Source: Pseudomonas sp. IB20 | Lineage (GTDB): Bacteria; Pseudomonadota; Gammaproteobacteria; Pseudomonadales; Pseudomonadaceae | Direction of reading: 5' to 3' | DNA: 64,000 nt | Assembly: GCF_009707325.1 (NCBI RefSeq) | Contig: NZ_CP046103.1 | Location: forward strand, 3,517,284-3,581,283 | Shown here: positions 1-21,121 of the stretch, one piece after another | Position numbering within the stretch: the stretch's first letter is position 1 | How the letters are laid out: each line of letters opens with the position of its first letter | Translations under genes and position numbers: made by a program | The notes under the pieces: generated by a model | Database searches by the model: none | Told to the model about the DNA's origin: nothing | Seen by the model: only the letters and a program-made list of their open reading frames with translations

Positions 1-239
1 GCGGCTCGCGACTTCAACGGTTACTGACAGGAAAAAGATCTGTCCCCGCGCCAGGGCACCCTCGTCGATGCCACGATTATTCATGCTCCCAGTTCAACCA
101 AGAACGAGGGAGGCCAGCGTGATCCTGAGAGGCATCAGACCCAAAAAGGTAACCCGTGCCACTTTGGAATAAAGGCCCTATCAGCGCCGATGTGGATTCT
201 GCGTTAAGCAACGCTGAAAGTCGTTTGCGTTTCGACTAA
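1..239 (+). pseudogene. IS5-family transposase remnant
   Basis: Reading frame 1 encodes, at about bases 49-170, a segment that includes [17 protein letters not shown] and [12 protein letters not shown]. This resembles the central-to-C-terminal part of IS5-group DDE transposases (usual form [28 protein letters not shown]). The frame is broken. A TGA falls at bases 25-27, where a one-base deletion would restore a leucine. The frame ends at 205-207, while a shifted frame from base 180 continues with ISADVDSA, which fits the expected KAHIGVDSG-like continuation. The upstream part lies outside the window. It is a decayed insertion-sequence copy next to the 3' end of pvdL. The family call is by motif recognition only. 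Confidence 0.7.
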
Positions 240-272
240 CAGCACGCTCACCGCCAGTTGTTCCACGTTTGC

Positions 273-13169
<12,897 letters not shown>

Positions 13170-13220
13170 GGGGTTCCTGCCTGAAATCGGCTTACGGGAA
13201 AATCGAGAATTAGAGAGCGC

Positions 13221-13973
13221 TTAGCCGGCGGCCAGTGGCCGCGCCGCGCCATTGCGCCAGCGCGCCAGGTGTTCGTCGGCATAGCGCCGCAGGCAGCGCA
13301 GCACGGCACTTTCGTGCTGCACGAGGAAGAAGTGGTGACCATCAAACATGTCCAGGGAAAAGCCGCTGGCGGTGTCGGCCTGCCAGTCGAGCAACTGCTC
13401 GGCGCGCACGCTGTCTTGCTTGCCGCCGAACACATGGATCGGCATACCCAGCGGCTCGCGCTGGCCGTAGGTGAAGCTGCCGCAGAGCAGGAAGTCGGCG
13501 CGCAGAATCGGCAGCATCAACTGCATCAGCTCGGGGTTGGCCAGGGCTTCTTCGGCGGTGCCCTGCAGTTCGCGCAGGCGGGCGATCAGTTGTTGGTCGG
13601 TCTTTGCGATGGCGTATTCGCTCACATCACGGCGCGCCGGGCCGGCGGTGCCAGAGGCGAATAACGCCAGTGGCGCAGGCACGCCGCGCTCATTCAGTGC
13701 GTGGGCCAGCTCAAATGCCAGCAAGCCGCCGAGGCTGTGGCCGAACAGAGCATAGGGGTCGCTCAGGTCACGGCTGATCTCATCCGCAAGCTGCGCTGCC
13801 AAGGCCTTGATATCGCGCTGCAACGGTTCATCCATGCGCATGCCACGCCCCGGCAACTCCAGCGGGCACACGTGCAACCAATCCGGCAAAGCCCGGCGCC
13901 AACGCGCATAAACCATGGCGCTGGCCCCCGAATAGGGCAGGCAAAACAGGCGCAGTCGCGTGGAGGCACTCAT
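13221..13973 (-). CDS. pvdG: Type II thioesterase PvdG
   Basis: A 250-residue alpha/beta-hydrolase thioesterase. Type II thioesterases of this family clear mis-primed or stalled acyl and aminoacyl groups from NRPS carrier domains. The nucleophile motif GHSLGG, an aspartate in GGKQDSV and a histidine in DGHHFF supply the Ser-Asp-His triad. The frame is open further upstream, but the ATG at 13973 begins the family-typical [16 protein letters not shown] and has GGAGA about ten bases before it, so that start was chosen. The order pvdS-pvdG-pvdL matches that of P. aeruginosa. The PvdS-type promoter candidate about 110 nt upstream suggests iron-starvation control. Confidence 0.93.
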   Translation of the reverse strand: MSASTRLRLFCLPYSGASAMVYARWRRALPDWLHVCPLELPGRGMRMDEPLQRDIKALAAQLADEISRDLSDPYALFGHSLGGLLAFELAHALNERGVPAPLALFASGTAGPARRDVSEYAIAKTDQQLIARLRELQGTAEEALANPELMQLMLPILRADFLLCGSFTYGQREPLGMPIHVFGGKQDSVRAEQLLDWQADTASGFSLDMFDGHHFFLVQHESAVLRCLRRYADEHLARWRNGAARPLAAG

Positions 13974-14083
13974 CAATTTAGGTCTCCAAACAAAAACACG
14001 CTGTATGCACGATACAAACCCATGTCGTCCTCCTGCGGGCGCTGATCCTTGGCCGTTTGTTAACGGACCTGTCACCCATGAGA

Positions 14084-14107
14084 ACGGACGGAGCGGGCAA
14101 ATAATTA
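14084..14107 (-). promoter_or_regulatory. Candidate PvdS-dependent (iron-starvation box) promoter of pvdG
   Basis: On the minus strand TAATT is followed by a 16-base spacer and CGT. The known PvdS recognition pattern is TAAAT, 16-17 bases, CGT, so there is one mismatch. It is the best match in the pvdS-pvdG intergenic region and is oriented towards pvdG, leaving a leader of roughly 100 nt. The assignment is inferred from pattern and context. Confidence 0.42.
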
Positions 14108-14175
14108 GTCGCGGGAGAGGAGCGAGACGCGGTTCACACCTTCCAAACAGGCATAAGATTAGTTCGCCTTCTCAT

Positions 14176-14203
14176 TTGACAATCATTATCATTAAGCATA
14201 ATT
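14176..14203 (+). promoter_or_regulatory. pvdS promoter overlapped by a Fur box
   Basis: A perfect -35 hexamer TTGACA (14176-14181) is followed after 15-16 bases by CATAAT/ATAATT as the -10. The stretch GACAATCATTATCATTAAG (14178-14196) matches most of the 19-bp Fur consensus GATAATGATAATCATTATC and covers the spacer, so iron-loaded Fur would block RNA polymerase. Fur control of pvdS is established in P. aeruginosa. Here it is inferred from the sequence. Confidence 0.75.
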
Positions 14204-14273
14204 TGTTGCCCGATGTGTAGGAGGCCTCAGCAAGGATGCCCTCCCCTAACTCTTTTGCGACAAGGTGATTTCC

Positions 14274-14825
14274 ATGACGGAACAAGTATCCACAGGCAGG
14301 TGCGACTCACCGCTTCTCCAAGCATTCGTCGACAATCGTTTGATTCTGGTGAAGATCGCGGCACGCATTACCGGCTGCCGCTCGCGTGCCGAAGACGTCG
14401 TGCAGGACGCCTACTTCCGGCTGCAATCGGCGCCGACGATCACGTCATCGTTCAAGGCCCAATTGAGTTATCTGTTCCAGATCGTGCGCAACCTGGCGAT
14501 CGATCACTACCGCAAGCAGGCCCTGGAGCTCAAATACTCCGGGACGGAAGAGGAAGGCTTGAATGTGGTTATTCACGGCGCATCACCGGAAACCTCCCAC
14601 ATCAACTTCAACACCCTGGAAAACATCGCCGACGCCCTGACGGAGCTGCCACAACGCACCCGCTATGCGTTCGAGATGTACCGCCTGCACGGCGTACCGC
14701 AAAAGGACATCGCCAAGGAACTCGGTGTGTCACCGACCCTGGTGAACTTCATGATTCGTGATGCGCTGGTGCATTGCCGCAAGGTGTCGGGCAACCACAG
14801 CGATACGTTTGCGCGCAGGGTTTGA
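14274..14825 (+). CDS. pvdS: Extracytoplasmic-function sigma factor PvdS (iron starvation)
   Basis: A 183-residue ECF sigma factor of the PvdS/PbrA/PfrI group that directs RNA polymerase to pyoverdine genes. Region 2 (about residues 18-85) includes SRAEDVVQDAYFRLQS and YLFQIVRNLAIDHYRK. Region 4 (about 115-170) has the helix-turn-helix GVPQKDIAKELGVSPTLVN. The ATG at 14274, eight bases after AAGG, is preferred over an in-frame GTG three codons upstream. It is divergent from pvdG-pvdL, its expected targets. The Fur-box promoter lies about 70 nt upstream. The length is close to the usual 187 residues. Confidence 0.95.
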   Translation: MTEQVSTGRCDSPLLQAFVDNRLILVKIAARITGCRSRAEDVVQDAYFRLQSAPTITSSFKAQLSYLFQIVRNLAIDHYRKQALELKYSGTEEEGLNVVIHGASPETSHINFNTLENIADALTELPQRTRYAFEMYRLHGVPQKDIAKELGVSPTLVNFMIRDALVHCRKVSGNHSDTFARRV

Positions 14826-14857
14826 TTGATCAAAGAGTAACAGGCCTCACATAGACC

Positions 14858-15646
14858 TCAGCGCATCGCCGTCACATCAATGCGATACGGCTCGAAGATC
14901 TTCAACATCTGCCCATTATCGCGCAGGCGCTTGAGCAACTCGGCAAACGCTGCCCCGGTAATCGGTGCCTTGGGCCGCAGCAACGCGTAGTGGTGATACA
15001 CCTGGTCAATACGCTCCGAGACCAGGAACTGCCCGGCCATGTCCGCATTGCGCACCATGAAATCACTCAAGTACGAACGCGTGACCAGCGCGATATCGGC
15101 ACGCCCACGCGCCACCATCAGCAAGTTGCTGTCATGGGAATAAGTCAACGTGGCGTTGAAGTGTTCGGCCATGTACTTGGGGTCAGGATTGAAGTTGGCG
15201 AAGGCGTAGTGATAACCGCTGAACAAGGCCAGGCGCTTGCCGTTGAGGTCGGCGAAATAGTGTTGGTCGCGACCGGCCCCACGCTGGGCGACGAAGATTT
15301 CCGCGTCTTCCAGGCCCATGTCCACCGCGGTATGCGCAATGTTCTGCCAGCCCCAGTCGGGGTTTTCGAAGATCGCCATGTCGACCCGGCCTTGCTCGAA
15401 ATCGCGGAAGCGCCGTGGAATGGAGGTCGGCACCAGCACAAACTGGTAGTCGGTTTGCGAGGCGTTCAGGGCTTCGACCAGTTGCGGCAGTAAACCGGTG
15501 TCGGCGCCTTGCTCAGGGCGTACGGTGTAGGGCGGGAAATGCGCGGCGCCGATCCTCACCAATTGCGCAGCCGAAGCCGGCACACCCCACGCGGTGCCCA
15601 GTGCCCATATAGTTAGTCCTGCAGCCAGCCGCGATGGCGAAAACAT
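14858..15646 (-). CDS. Periplasmic solute-binding protein (SBP_bac_3-like)
   Basis: A 262-residue protein with an N-terminal signal peptide (hydrophobic AGLTIWALGTAWGVPASA, likely cleavage after ASAA) and a type-2 periplasmic binding fold. Landmarks are the opening IGAAHFPPYTV, DMAIFENPDWGW, and a second lobe with DIALVTRSYLSD. Proteins of this family bind polar amino acids or similar solutes for ABC import, but no permease or ATPase gene is adjacent, so it may be an orphan sensor-like binder. The ATG at 15646 was preferred to a GTG four codons upstream because it begins a cleaner signal peptide. It converges on pvdS, with 32 nt between stops. The ligand cannot be told from the sequence. Confidence 0.8.
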   Translation of the reverse strand: MFSPSRLAAGLTIWALGTAWGVPASAAQLVRIGAAHFPPYTVRPEQGADTGLLPQLVEALNASQTDYQFVLVPTSIPRRFRDFEQGRVDMAIFENPDWGWQNIAHTAVDMGLEDAEIFVAQRGAGRDQHYFADLNGKRLALFSGYHYAFANFNPDPKYMAEHFNATLTYSHDSNLLMVARGRADIALVTRSYLSDFMVRNADMAGQFLVSERIDQVYHHYALLRPKAPITGAAFAELLKRLRDNGQMLKIFEPYRIDVTAMR

Positions 15647-15739
15647 TGAGACACACACCGTTTAATACTCTGATGGCGATAAGCTAGGCGTTTTTGTCAG
15701 GTGAGACAACTTTCCATCGGCAAATTAATGGCTTGCACC

Positions 15740-16363
15740 TCAATCGGCCTTCAGCACCATCAGCAGGGCTTCTTCGGCCAATTGCTCCAAAGTCAGGCTG
15801 CCTTGGGCGCGAAACCAAGTGGTGGTCCAAGACAACGCACCGGTCAGGAAGCGCCGGGTGATAAACACATCGCCCCTGATGTAACCGGCGGCCTTGGCCT
15901 CGCCCAGCACCTGCAGCCAGATCTCTTCATACACGTCACGCAGCGCCAGCACCTGGGCCTGGCCGTCGGCCGACAGTGAGCGCCATTCGTAGACCAACAC
16001 CGCCATGGCTTCGCCGCTGCCGCCCATGATCGACTGCAATTCGCAGCGGATCAGCGCCAATACACGCTCACGCACGGTGTTCGCTTCTTCCAACGATGCT
16101 CGCATCATCGCCGTGTTGTAGTGGATGGTTTCCTCCATCACCGCGCGCAGGATCTCGTCCTTGCTCTTGAAGTGATGAAAGATGCTGCCGGACTGAATGC
16201 CCACCGCGCTGGCCAGATCACGTACGGTGGTACGCTCAAAGCCTTTGTTGCGAAACAGGTGAGCTGCGGTTTGCAGCAATTTGCCCCGGGCACTGTCGGG
16301 GTCGGTCAATTGGCCGCCGTCGACCATGGTGCGCATCACCCGTAGGGCTTTCTGCTCATCCAT
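15740..16363 (-). CDS. atuR: TetR-family repressor AtuR
   Basis: A 207-residue TetR-type regulator. The N-terminal DNA-binding part contains RGKLLQTAAHLFRNKGFERTTVRDLASAVGIQSGSIFHHFKSKDEIL in which the TTVRDLA-VG-SIFHHF helix-turn-helix is classical. The C-terminal two thirds are the helical ligand-binding domain. The ATG at 16363 follows AAGGAGAGAGGC, while an open extension upstream lacks a better ribosome site. It is divergent from atuABCDEF. In P. aeruginosa AtuR represses that operon by binding inverted repeats between the genes, and two matching palindromes are present here (16422-16437 and 16465-16480). The inducing ligand is presumably a terpenoid intermediate (inference). Confidence 0.88.
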   Translation of the reverse strand: MDEQKALRVMRTMVDGGQLTDPDSARGKLLQTAAHLFRNKGFERTTVRDLASAVGIQSGSIFHHFKSKDEILRAVMEETIHYNTAMMRASLEEANTVRERVLALIRCELQSIMGGSGEAMAVLVYEWRSLSADGQAQVLALRDVYEEIWLQVLGEAKAAGYIRGDVFITRRFLTGALSWTTTWFRAQGSLTLEQLAEEALLMVLKAD

Positions 16364-16421
16364 GCCTCTCTCCTTCACGTGTGCTGACGTCTTGGGCGGC
16401 AATTTAGGCCGTGGCCGCCAG

Positions 16422-16437
16422 CCAAGCAAGCGCTTGG
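16422..16437. promoter_or_regulatory. AtuR operator-like palindrome 1
   Basis: CCAAGCAAGCGCTTGG, an interrupted palindrome (CCAAGC/GCTTGG arms) 59 bases upstream of the atuR start. It is the exact reverse complement of the second site at 16465-16480. Binding of AtuR is inferred from the position and the known biology of the P. aeruginosa intergenic region. Confidence 0.75.
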
Positions 16438-16464
16438 GCAAAACTTATGCGCCTAGTTTACAAA

Positions 16465-16480
16465 CCAAGCGCTTGCTTGG
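16465..16480. promoter_or_regulatory. AtuR operator-like palindrome 2
   Basis: CCAAGCGCTTGCTTGG, 36 bases before the atuA start. Its centre lies 43 bp from the centre of site 1, close to four helical turns, so two dimers could sit on the same DNA face. It is the mirror copy of site 1. Confidence 0.75.
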
Positions 16481-16516
16481 TAGTCTCGGCACCAGCCATT
16501 AGAGGAAGGATTTCTC

Positions 16517-18295
16517 ATGAGCAAGACGGTTCGTATCGGCTGCGCCAGCGCCTTCTGGGGTGATACCTGCACCGCTGCCGCCCAATTGGTGCACGGCGGC
16601 GCGCTGGATTACCTGGTGTTCGACTATTTGGCAGAAGTCACGATGTCGATCCTCGCCGGTGCGCGGATGAAAGATCCCCAGGCCGGCTACGCCACCGATT
16701 TTGTCGAGGTGCTCACGCCGCTGCTGGGCGATATCCAACGCCAGGGCATCCGCGTGATCAGCAATGCTGGTGGCATCAACCCGCAGGCCTGCGCCGCCGC
16801 CCTGCAAGCGGCCTGCGATAAGGCGCAAATCCCGCTGAAAATCGCCGTACTGTTGGGCGATGACCTGCAACCGCAGCTCAAGCACCTGCACGGCGTCACC
16901 GATATGTTCAATGGCGCGCCGCTGCCGCCGATGTGCGTCTCCGTCAACGCCTACCTCGGCGCGCCAGGCATTGCCGCCGCGCTGGAACGGGGCGCGGACA
17001 TCGTCATCACCGGCCGCGTGGTCGACAGCGCCGTGGTCAGCGCCGCGCTGGTGCATGCATTCAACTGGTCGTGGCAAGACTACGACCGCCTCGCCCAGGC
17101 CGCACTCGCCGGGCATATCATCGAATGCGGCGCGCAGTGCACCGGCGGCAACTTCACCGATTGGCGCGACGTGCCGGACTACGAGCACATCGGTTTCCCC
17201 ATCGTCGAGGTCAGCGCCGACGGCCAGTTCACCGTCAACAAGGTCGACGGCACGGGTGGGCTGATCAGCGAACTCAGCGTGGCCGAGCAGTTGCTGTATG
17301 AGATCGGCGACCCGCGCGCCTACTTGCTGCCCGACGTGATCTGCGATTTCAGCCAGGTCAAATTGCAGCAGCAAGGTAAACACAGCGTGCGCCTGCACGG
17401 GGCCAAGGGTTTGCCGCCGACCAATCAATACAAGGTCAGCGCCACCTACCCGGACGGCTTTCGTTGCACCGCCAGTTGCCTGATCGCCGGGATCGACGCG
17501 GTGGCCAAGGCCGAGCGGGTCAGCCAGGCGATCATCAACAAGACCTCGGAACTGTTCAGCCAGCGCGGCTGGGCGCCTTACACCGAAGTGAACATTGAAT
17601 TGCTCGGCAGCGAAGCCACCTACGGCGCCCACGCCCAACGCCAGGACTGCCGCGAAGTGGTGGTCAAACTCGCGGTGCGCCACCCGAGCAAACAGGCGCT
17701 GGTGCTATTCGCCCGCGAGATCGCCCAGGCGGCGACCGGCATGGCGCCCGGGCTGACCGGGATCGTCGGTGGACGGCCGACAGTGTATCCGCTGATTCGG
17801 CTGTTTTCGTTCCTCGTTGATAAATCCTCCTGCGAGCTGGTGATCGACCTCCAAGGCCAGCACCACCGCTGTGAACTGCCAGTGGCCGATGCACTGTGCA
17901 CCCCGGCCGCGCCGATTGACCCGCCCAAGCCCCAAGGCCGCGCCGATGCCAGCGTGCCGCTGGTGAAACTGGCCGTGGCACGCTCCGGCGACAAGGGCAA
18001 CCACAGCAATATCGGCGTGATCGCCCGCCACCCCGACTACCTGCCGTGGATCGCCGAAGTGCTGACCCCGCAAGTGATCGTCGACTGGATGAGCCACGTG
18101 CTCGACCCCGTCCACGGCCGCGTCGAGCGCTGGTACTTGCCCGGCAGCCACAGCCTGAACTTTCTGCTGGAAAACGCCCTGGGCGGCGGCGGTATCGCCA
18201 GCCTGCGCATCGACCCGCAGGGCAAAGCCTTCGCCCAGCAACTGCTGGAAATCCCCATTGCTGTGCCGCAACACATCGCCGATCAATTCAAATAA
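16517..18295 (+). CDS. atuA: Acyclic terpene utilisation protein AtuA
   Basis: A 592-residue protein of the AtuA (DUF1446) family, required for growth on citronellol/geraniol in P. aeruginosa but without a settled enzymatic activity. Family landmarks are the opening [26 protein letters not shown] near residue 90, [14 protein letters not shown] near 160, and a C-terminal segment with [17 protein letters not shown] near residue 490 and [18 protein letters not shown] near 560. The start at 16517 follows GAGGAAGGA. It is the first gene of the atu operon, and atuB begins 12 nt after its stop. It probably handles an intermediate between the carboxylase and hydratase steps (inference). Confidence 0.93.
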   Translation: MSKTVRIGCASAFWGDTCTAAAQLVHGGALDYLVFDYLAEVTMSILAGARMKDPQAGYATDFVEVLTPLLGDIQRQGIRVISNAGGINPQACAAALQAACDKAQIPLKIAVLLGDDLQPQLKHLHGVTDMFNGAPLPPMCVSVNAYLGAPGIAAALERGADIVITGRVVDSAVVSAALVHAFNWSWQDYDRLAQAALAGHIIECGAQCTGGNFTDWRDVPDYEHIGFPIVEVSADGQFTVNKVDGTGGLISELSVAEQLLYEIGDPRAYLLPDVICDFSQVKLQQQGKHSVRLHGAKGLPPTNQYKVSATYPDGFRCTASCLIAGIDAVAKAERVSQAIINKTSELFSQRGWAPYTEVNIELLGSEATYGAHAQRQDCREVVVKLAVRHPSKQALVLFAREIAQAATGMAPGLTGIVGGRPTVYPLIRLFSFLVDKSSCELVIDLQGQHHRCELPVADALCTPAAPIDPPKPQGRADASVPLVKLAVARSGDKGNHSNIGVIARHPDYLPWIAEVLTPQVIVDWMSHVLDPVHGRVERWYLPGSHSLNFLLENALGGGGIASLRIDPQGKAFAQQLLEIPIAVPQHIADQFK

Positions 18296-18307
18296 AGGAG
18301 CGTTGCC

Positions 18308-19180
18308 GTGGCCTTCGCCTCAATCTTCAAAAGCGACCTGTTCCAAGGGCAAACCGTGATCGTCACCGGTGGCGGCAGCGGCATTGGCCGCTGCACCGCG
18401 CATGAACTGGCGGCCCTCGGCGCCCGTGTGATCCTGGTGGGCCGCAAGCCGGAAAAACTGCAAGCGGTGGCGGCGGAAATTGCCGAAGACGGTGGCACGG
18501 CCCATTGGCAGGCGTGCGATATTCGCGATGAAGAGGCGGTAAAAGCGCTGGTGGCACAGGTCATTCACGCACACGGGCCGATTCACGGGCTGGTGAATAA
18601 CGCGGGCGGCCAATACCCATCGCCCCTGGCCTCGATCAACCAAAAGGGCTTTGAAACCGTACTGCGCACCAACTTGGTCGGCGGGTTCCTGATGGCGCGG
18701 GAAGTGTTCAACCAGTCGATGAGCAAGCACGGCGGCGCCATCGTCAACATGCTCGCCGACATGTGGGGCGGCATGCCCGGCATGGGCCACTCGGGCGCGG
18801 CGCGCTCAGGCATGGACAACTTCACCAAGACCGCCGCGTTCGAATGGGGCTATGCCGGGGTGCGCGTCAACGCCGTGGCGCCAGGCTGGATTGCCTCAAG
18901 CGGCATGGACACCTACGAAGGCGCGTTCAAGGCGGTGATCCCGACCTTGCGTGAACACGTGCCGCTCAAGCGTATCGGCACCGAATCGGAAGTCAGCGCG
19001 GCCATCGTGTTTCTGCTCAGCCCCGCCGCCGCCTTCATCAGCGGCAGCACCTTGCGCATCGACGGCGCCGCCAGCCTGGGCAGCCGCGCCTGGCCATTGC
19101 CCAAAGCGCAGCCGCCGAGTGAACCTTTCAATGGTTTTCACCGCGCTTACCTGCCGGATGTACTCAAGGTGGAGCAATAA
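18308..19180 (+). CDS. atuB: Short-chain dehydrogenase/reductase AtuB
   Basis: A 290-residue SDR with the nucleotide-binding motif TGGGSGIGR at residues 19-27 and NNAGG near residue 97. The usual YxxxK catalytic pair is not evident: the segment at the tyrosine position reads GHSGAARSGMDNFTKTAAFEWG, with the lysine present but Ser/Ala where tyrosine is expected. This is the 2,4-dienoyl-CoA-reductase-like arrangement, where Tyr is replaced. Family role: oxidation or reduction of a citronellal/CoA intermediate in acyclic terpene breakdown, unproven. It starts with GTG after AAGGAGCG. The atuC start is 3 nt beyond the stop. Confidence 0.88.
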   Translation: MAFASIFKSDLFQGQTVIVTGGGSGIGRCTAHELAALGARVILVGRKPEKLQAVAAEIAEDGGTAHWQACDIRDEEAVKALVAQVIHAHGPIHGLVNNAGGQYPSPLASINQKGFETVLRTNLVGGFLMAREVFNQSMSKHGGAIVNMLADMWGGMPGMGHSGAARSGMDNFTKTAAFEWGYAGVRVNAVAPGWIASSGMDTYEGAFKAVIPTLREHVPLKRIGTESEVSAAIVFLLSPAAAFISGSTLRIDGAASLGSRAWPLPKAQPPSEPFNGFHRAYLPDVLKVEQ

Positions 19181-19183
19181 AGC

Positions 19184-21121
19184 ATGCCGGTGATTGAAAG
19201 CTTGATCGACGCCCACAGCCCGCAGTTCGCGCAAAACCGCGAAGCGATGCTGGCTGCCATCGCGCAGCTGCGCCAGCTGGAACACACCCTGCTGAGCAAG
19301 GCACAGGAAGCTAAACCCAAGTTCGACAAGCGCGGCCAACTGCTGCCGCGCGAGCGCCTCAACCTGCTGCTGGACCCCGGCGCGCCGTTCCTGGAACTGG
19401 CGAGCCTGGCCGGCTACAAACTCCACGACGACAAAGATGGCAGCGCGGCCGGCGGCGGCTTGATCGCCGGCATCGGCTACGTCAGCGGCGTGCGCATGTT
19501 GGTGGTGGCCAATAACAGCGCGATCAAGGGCGGCACCATTTCCCCCACGGGGCTGAAAAAATCCCTGCGCCTGCAACAGATCGCCATGGAAAACAAACTG
19601 CCGGTGGTGACCCTCGCCGAAAGCGGCGGCGCCAACCTCAACTATGCCGCCGAGATTTTCGTCGAAGGCGCGCGCAGCTTTGCCAACCAGGCGCGCATGT
19701 CGGCCATGGGCCTGCCGCAGATCACCGTGGTGCACGGCTCGGCCACGGCGGGCGGTGCGTATCAGCCGGGGCTGTCGGATTACGTGGTGGTGGTGCGCGG
19801 CAAGGCCAAGCTGTTCCTCGCCGGGCCGCCGCTGCTCAAAGCCGCCACTGGTGAAGTGGCGACGGATGAAGAATTGGGCGGCGCCGAGATGCATGCGCAA
19901 ACCGCCGGCACGGCCGAATACCTGGCCGAAAACGATGCTGATGGCGTGCGCATCGTGCGCGAAATCGTCAGCCTGTTGCCTTGGGATGATCGAAAGCCAT
20001 CTGCGCCGCAACGGGCTTACACCGCGCCGCTGTATCCCATCGAAGAGCTGCTGGGGCTGATCCCCGACGACCCGAAAAAACCCTACGACGTGCGCGAAAT
20101 CCTCGCGCGCCTGGCGGACGGCTCCAACTTTCTCGAATTCAAGGCCGAGTTCGATGCCCACACCGTCTGCGGCCATTTGCATATACAAGGCCGTGCCGTT
20201 GGCGTGATCGGCAATAACGGCCCGATCACACCCAAAGGCGCAAGCAAGGCCGCACAGTTTATCCAGCTGTGCGACCAGAGCCGCACGCCGCTGCTGTTCC
20301 TGCACAACACCACCGGTTTTATGGTGGGCACCGAGTCGGAGCAGCAAGGCGTGATCAAGCACGGCGCGAAGATGATCCAGGCGGTGGCCAACGCGCGGGT
20401 GCCTAAACTCACGGTGGTGGTTGGCGGTTCTTACGGCGCCGGCAACTATGCGATGTGCGGCCGTGGCCTGGACCCGCGCTTTATCTTCGCCTGGCCCAAC
20501 AGCCGCACGGCGGTGATGGGCGGCGCGCAAGCGGGCAAGGTGCTGCGTATCGTCACCGAGGCCAAGCAACTCAAGGAGGGTTTGGTGCCCGACCCCAAGG
20601 TGCTGGACATGCTCGAGCAGGTCACTGCGCAGAAGCTCGACAGCCAGTCCACCGCGCTCTATGGCAGCGCGAATCTGTGGGACGACGGGCTGATCGATCC
20701 ACGCGATACCCGCACGCTGCTGGGTTACCTGCTGGATATTTGCCATGAAGCCGAGGTGCGGCAGTTGCAGCCCAAACTCGGCGCGCCCCACAGGGAGAAC
20801 AAGAACAATGATCTTCACCCAAGAACACCAGGAACTGCGCCGCACCGTCCGCGCCTTCGTCGACCGCGAAATCAACCCGCATGCGGACGAATGGGAAAAA
20901 GCCGGGCGCTTTCCCATCCACGCTATTTTCCGCAAGGCCGGCGACCTCGGCCTGCTGGGCATTTCCAAGCCGGAAAAATTCGGCGGCATGGGCCTCGACT
21001 ACAGCTACTCCATCGTCGCGGCCGAAGAGTTCGGCACCATTCGTTGCGGCGGCATCCCGATGTCCATCGGCGTGCAGACCGACATGTGCACCCCCGCCCT
21101 CGCCCGCTTCGGCAGCGATGA
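19184..21121 (+). CDS. atuC: Geranyl-CoA carboxylase beta (carboxyltransferase) subunit AtuC, read-through C terminus
   Basis: This is the biotin-dependent carboxyltransferase subunit that, with AtuF, carboxylates cis-geranyl-CoA to isohexenylglutaconyl-CoA. The first ~530 residues are a normal family member: RERLNLLLDPGAPFLE near 55, AGGGLIAGIGYVSG near 90, SGGANLNYAAEIF near 150, HGSATAGGAYQPG near 185, VGGSYGAGNYAMCGRG near 415 and AVMGGAQAGKVL near 450. The family usually ends near residue 538 with QP-RFGVAR. Here, after RQLQP (about base 20773), the frame departs and stays open to 21121, overlapping atuD by 314 nt. Removing two bases at the AAA of 20774-20776 would give QPTR and a TGA overlapping the atuD ATG. 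That suggests an indel, either real or a sequencing error. The functional body is 19184 to about 20775. Confidence 0.88.
   Translation: MPVIESLIDAHSPQFAQNREAMLAAIAQLRQLEHTLLSKAQEAKPKFDKRGQLLPRERLNLLLDPGAPFLELASLAGYKLHDDKDGSAAGGGLIAGIGYVSGVRMLVVANNSAIKGGTISPTGLKKSLRLQQIAMENKLPVVTLAESGGANLNYAAEIFVEGARSFANQARMSAMGLPQITVVHGSATAGGAYQPGLSDYVVVVRGKAKLFLAGPPLLKAATGEVATDEELGGAEMHAQTAGTAEYLAENDADGVRIVREIVSLLPWDDRKPSAPQRAYTAPLYPIEELLGLIPDDPKKPYDVREILARLADGSNFLEFKAEFDAHTVCGHLHIQGRAVGVIGNNGPITPKGASKAAQFIQLCDQSRTPLLFLHNTTGFMVGTESEQQGVIKHGAKMIQAVANARVPKLTVVVGGSYGAGNYAMCGRGLDPRFIFAWPNSRTAVMGGAQAGKVLRIVTEAKQLKEGLVPDPKVLDMLEQVTAQKLDSQSTALYGSANLWDDGLIDPRDTRTLLGYLLDICHEAEVRQLQPKLGAPHRENKNNDLHPRTPGTAPHRPRLRRPRNQPACGRMGKSRALSHPRYFPQGRRPRPAGHFQAGKIRRHGPRLQLLHRRGRRVRHHSLRRHPDVHRRADRHVHPRPRPLRQR

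Noticed and set aside
14826..14857. Terminator between pvdS and the binding-protein gene
   Set aside because: No stem-loop with T-run seen in the 32-base gap.
16499..17683. Long minus-strand frames opposite atuA and atuC (16499-17683; 18896-20989)
   Set aside because: Mirror frames of conserved catabolic genes, with no ribosome sites and no recognisable domain.
20808..21121. A genuine extra domain in the extended AtuC product
   Set aside because: The extension is simply atuD DNA read in another frame, with Pro/Arg-rich content and no fold.
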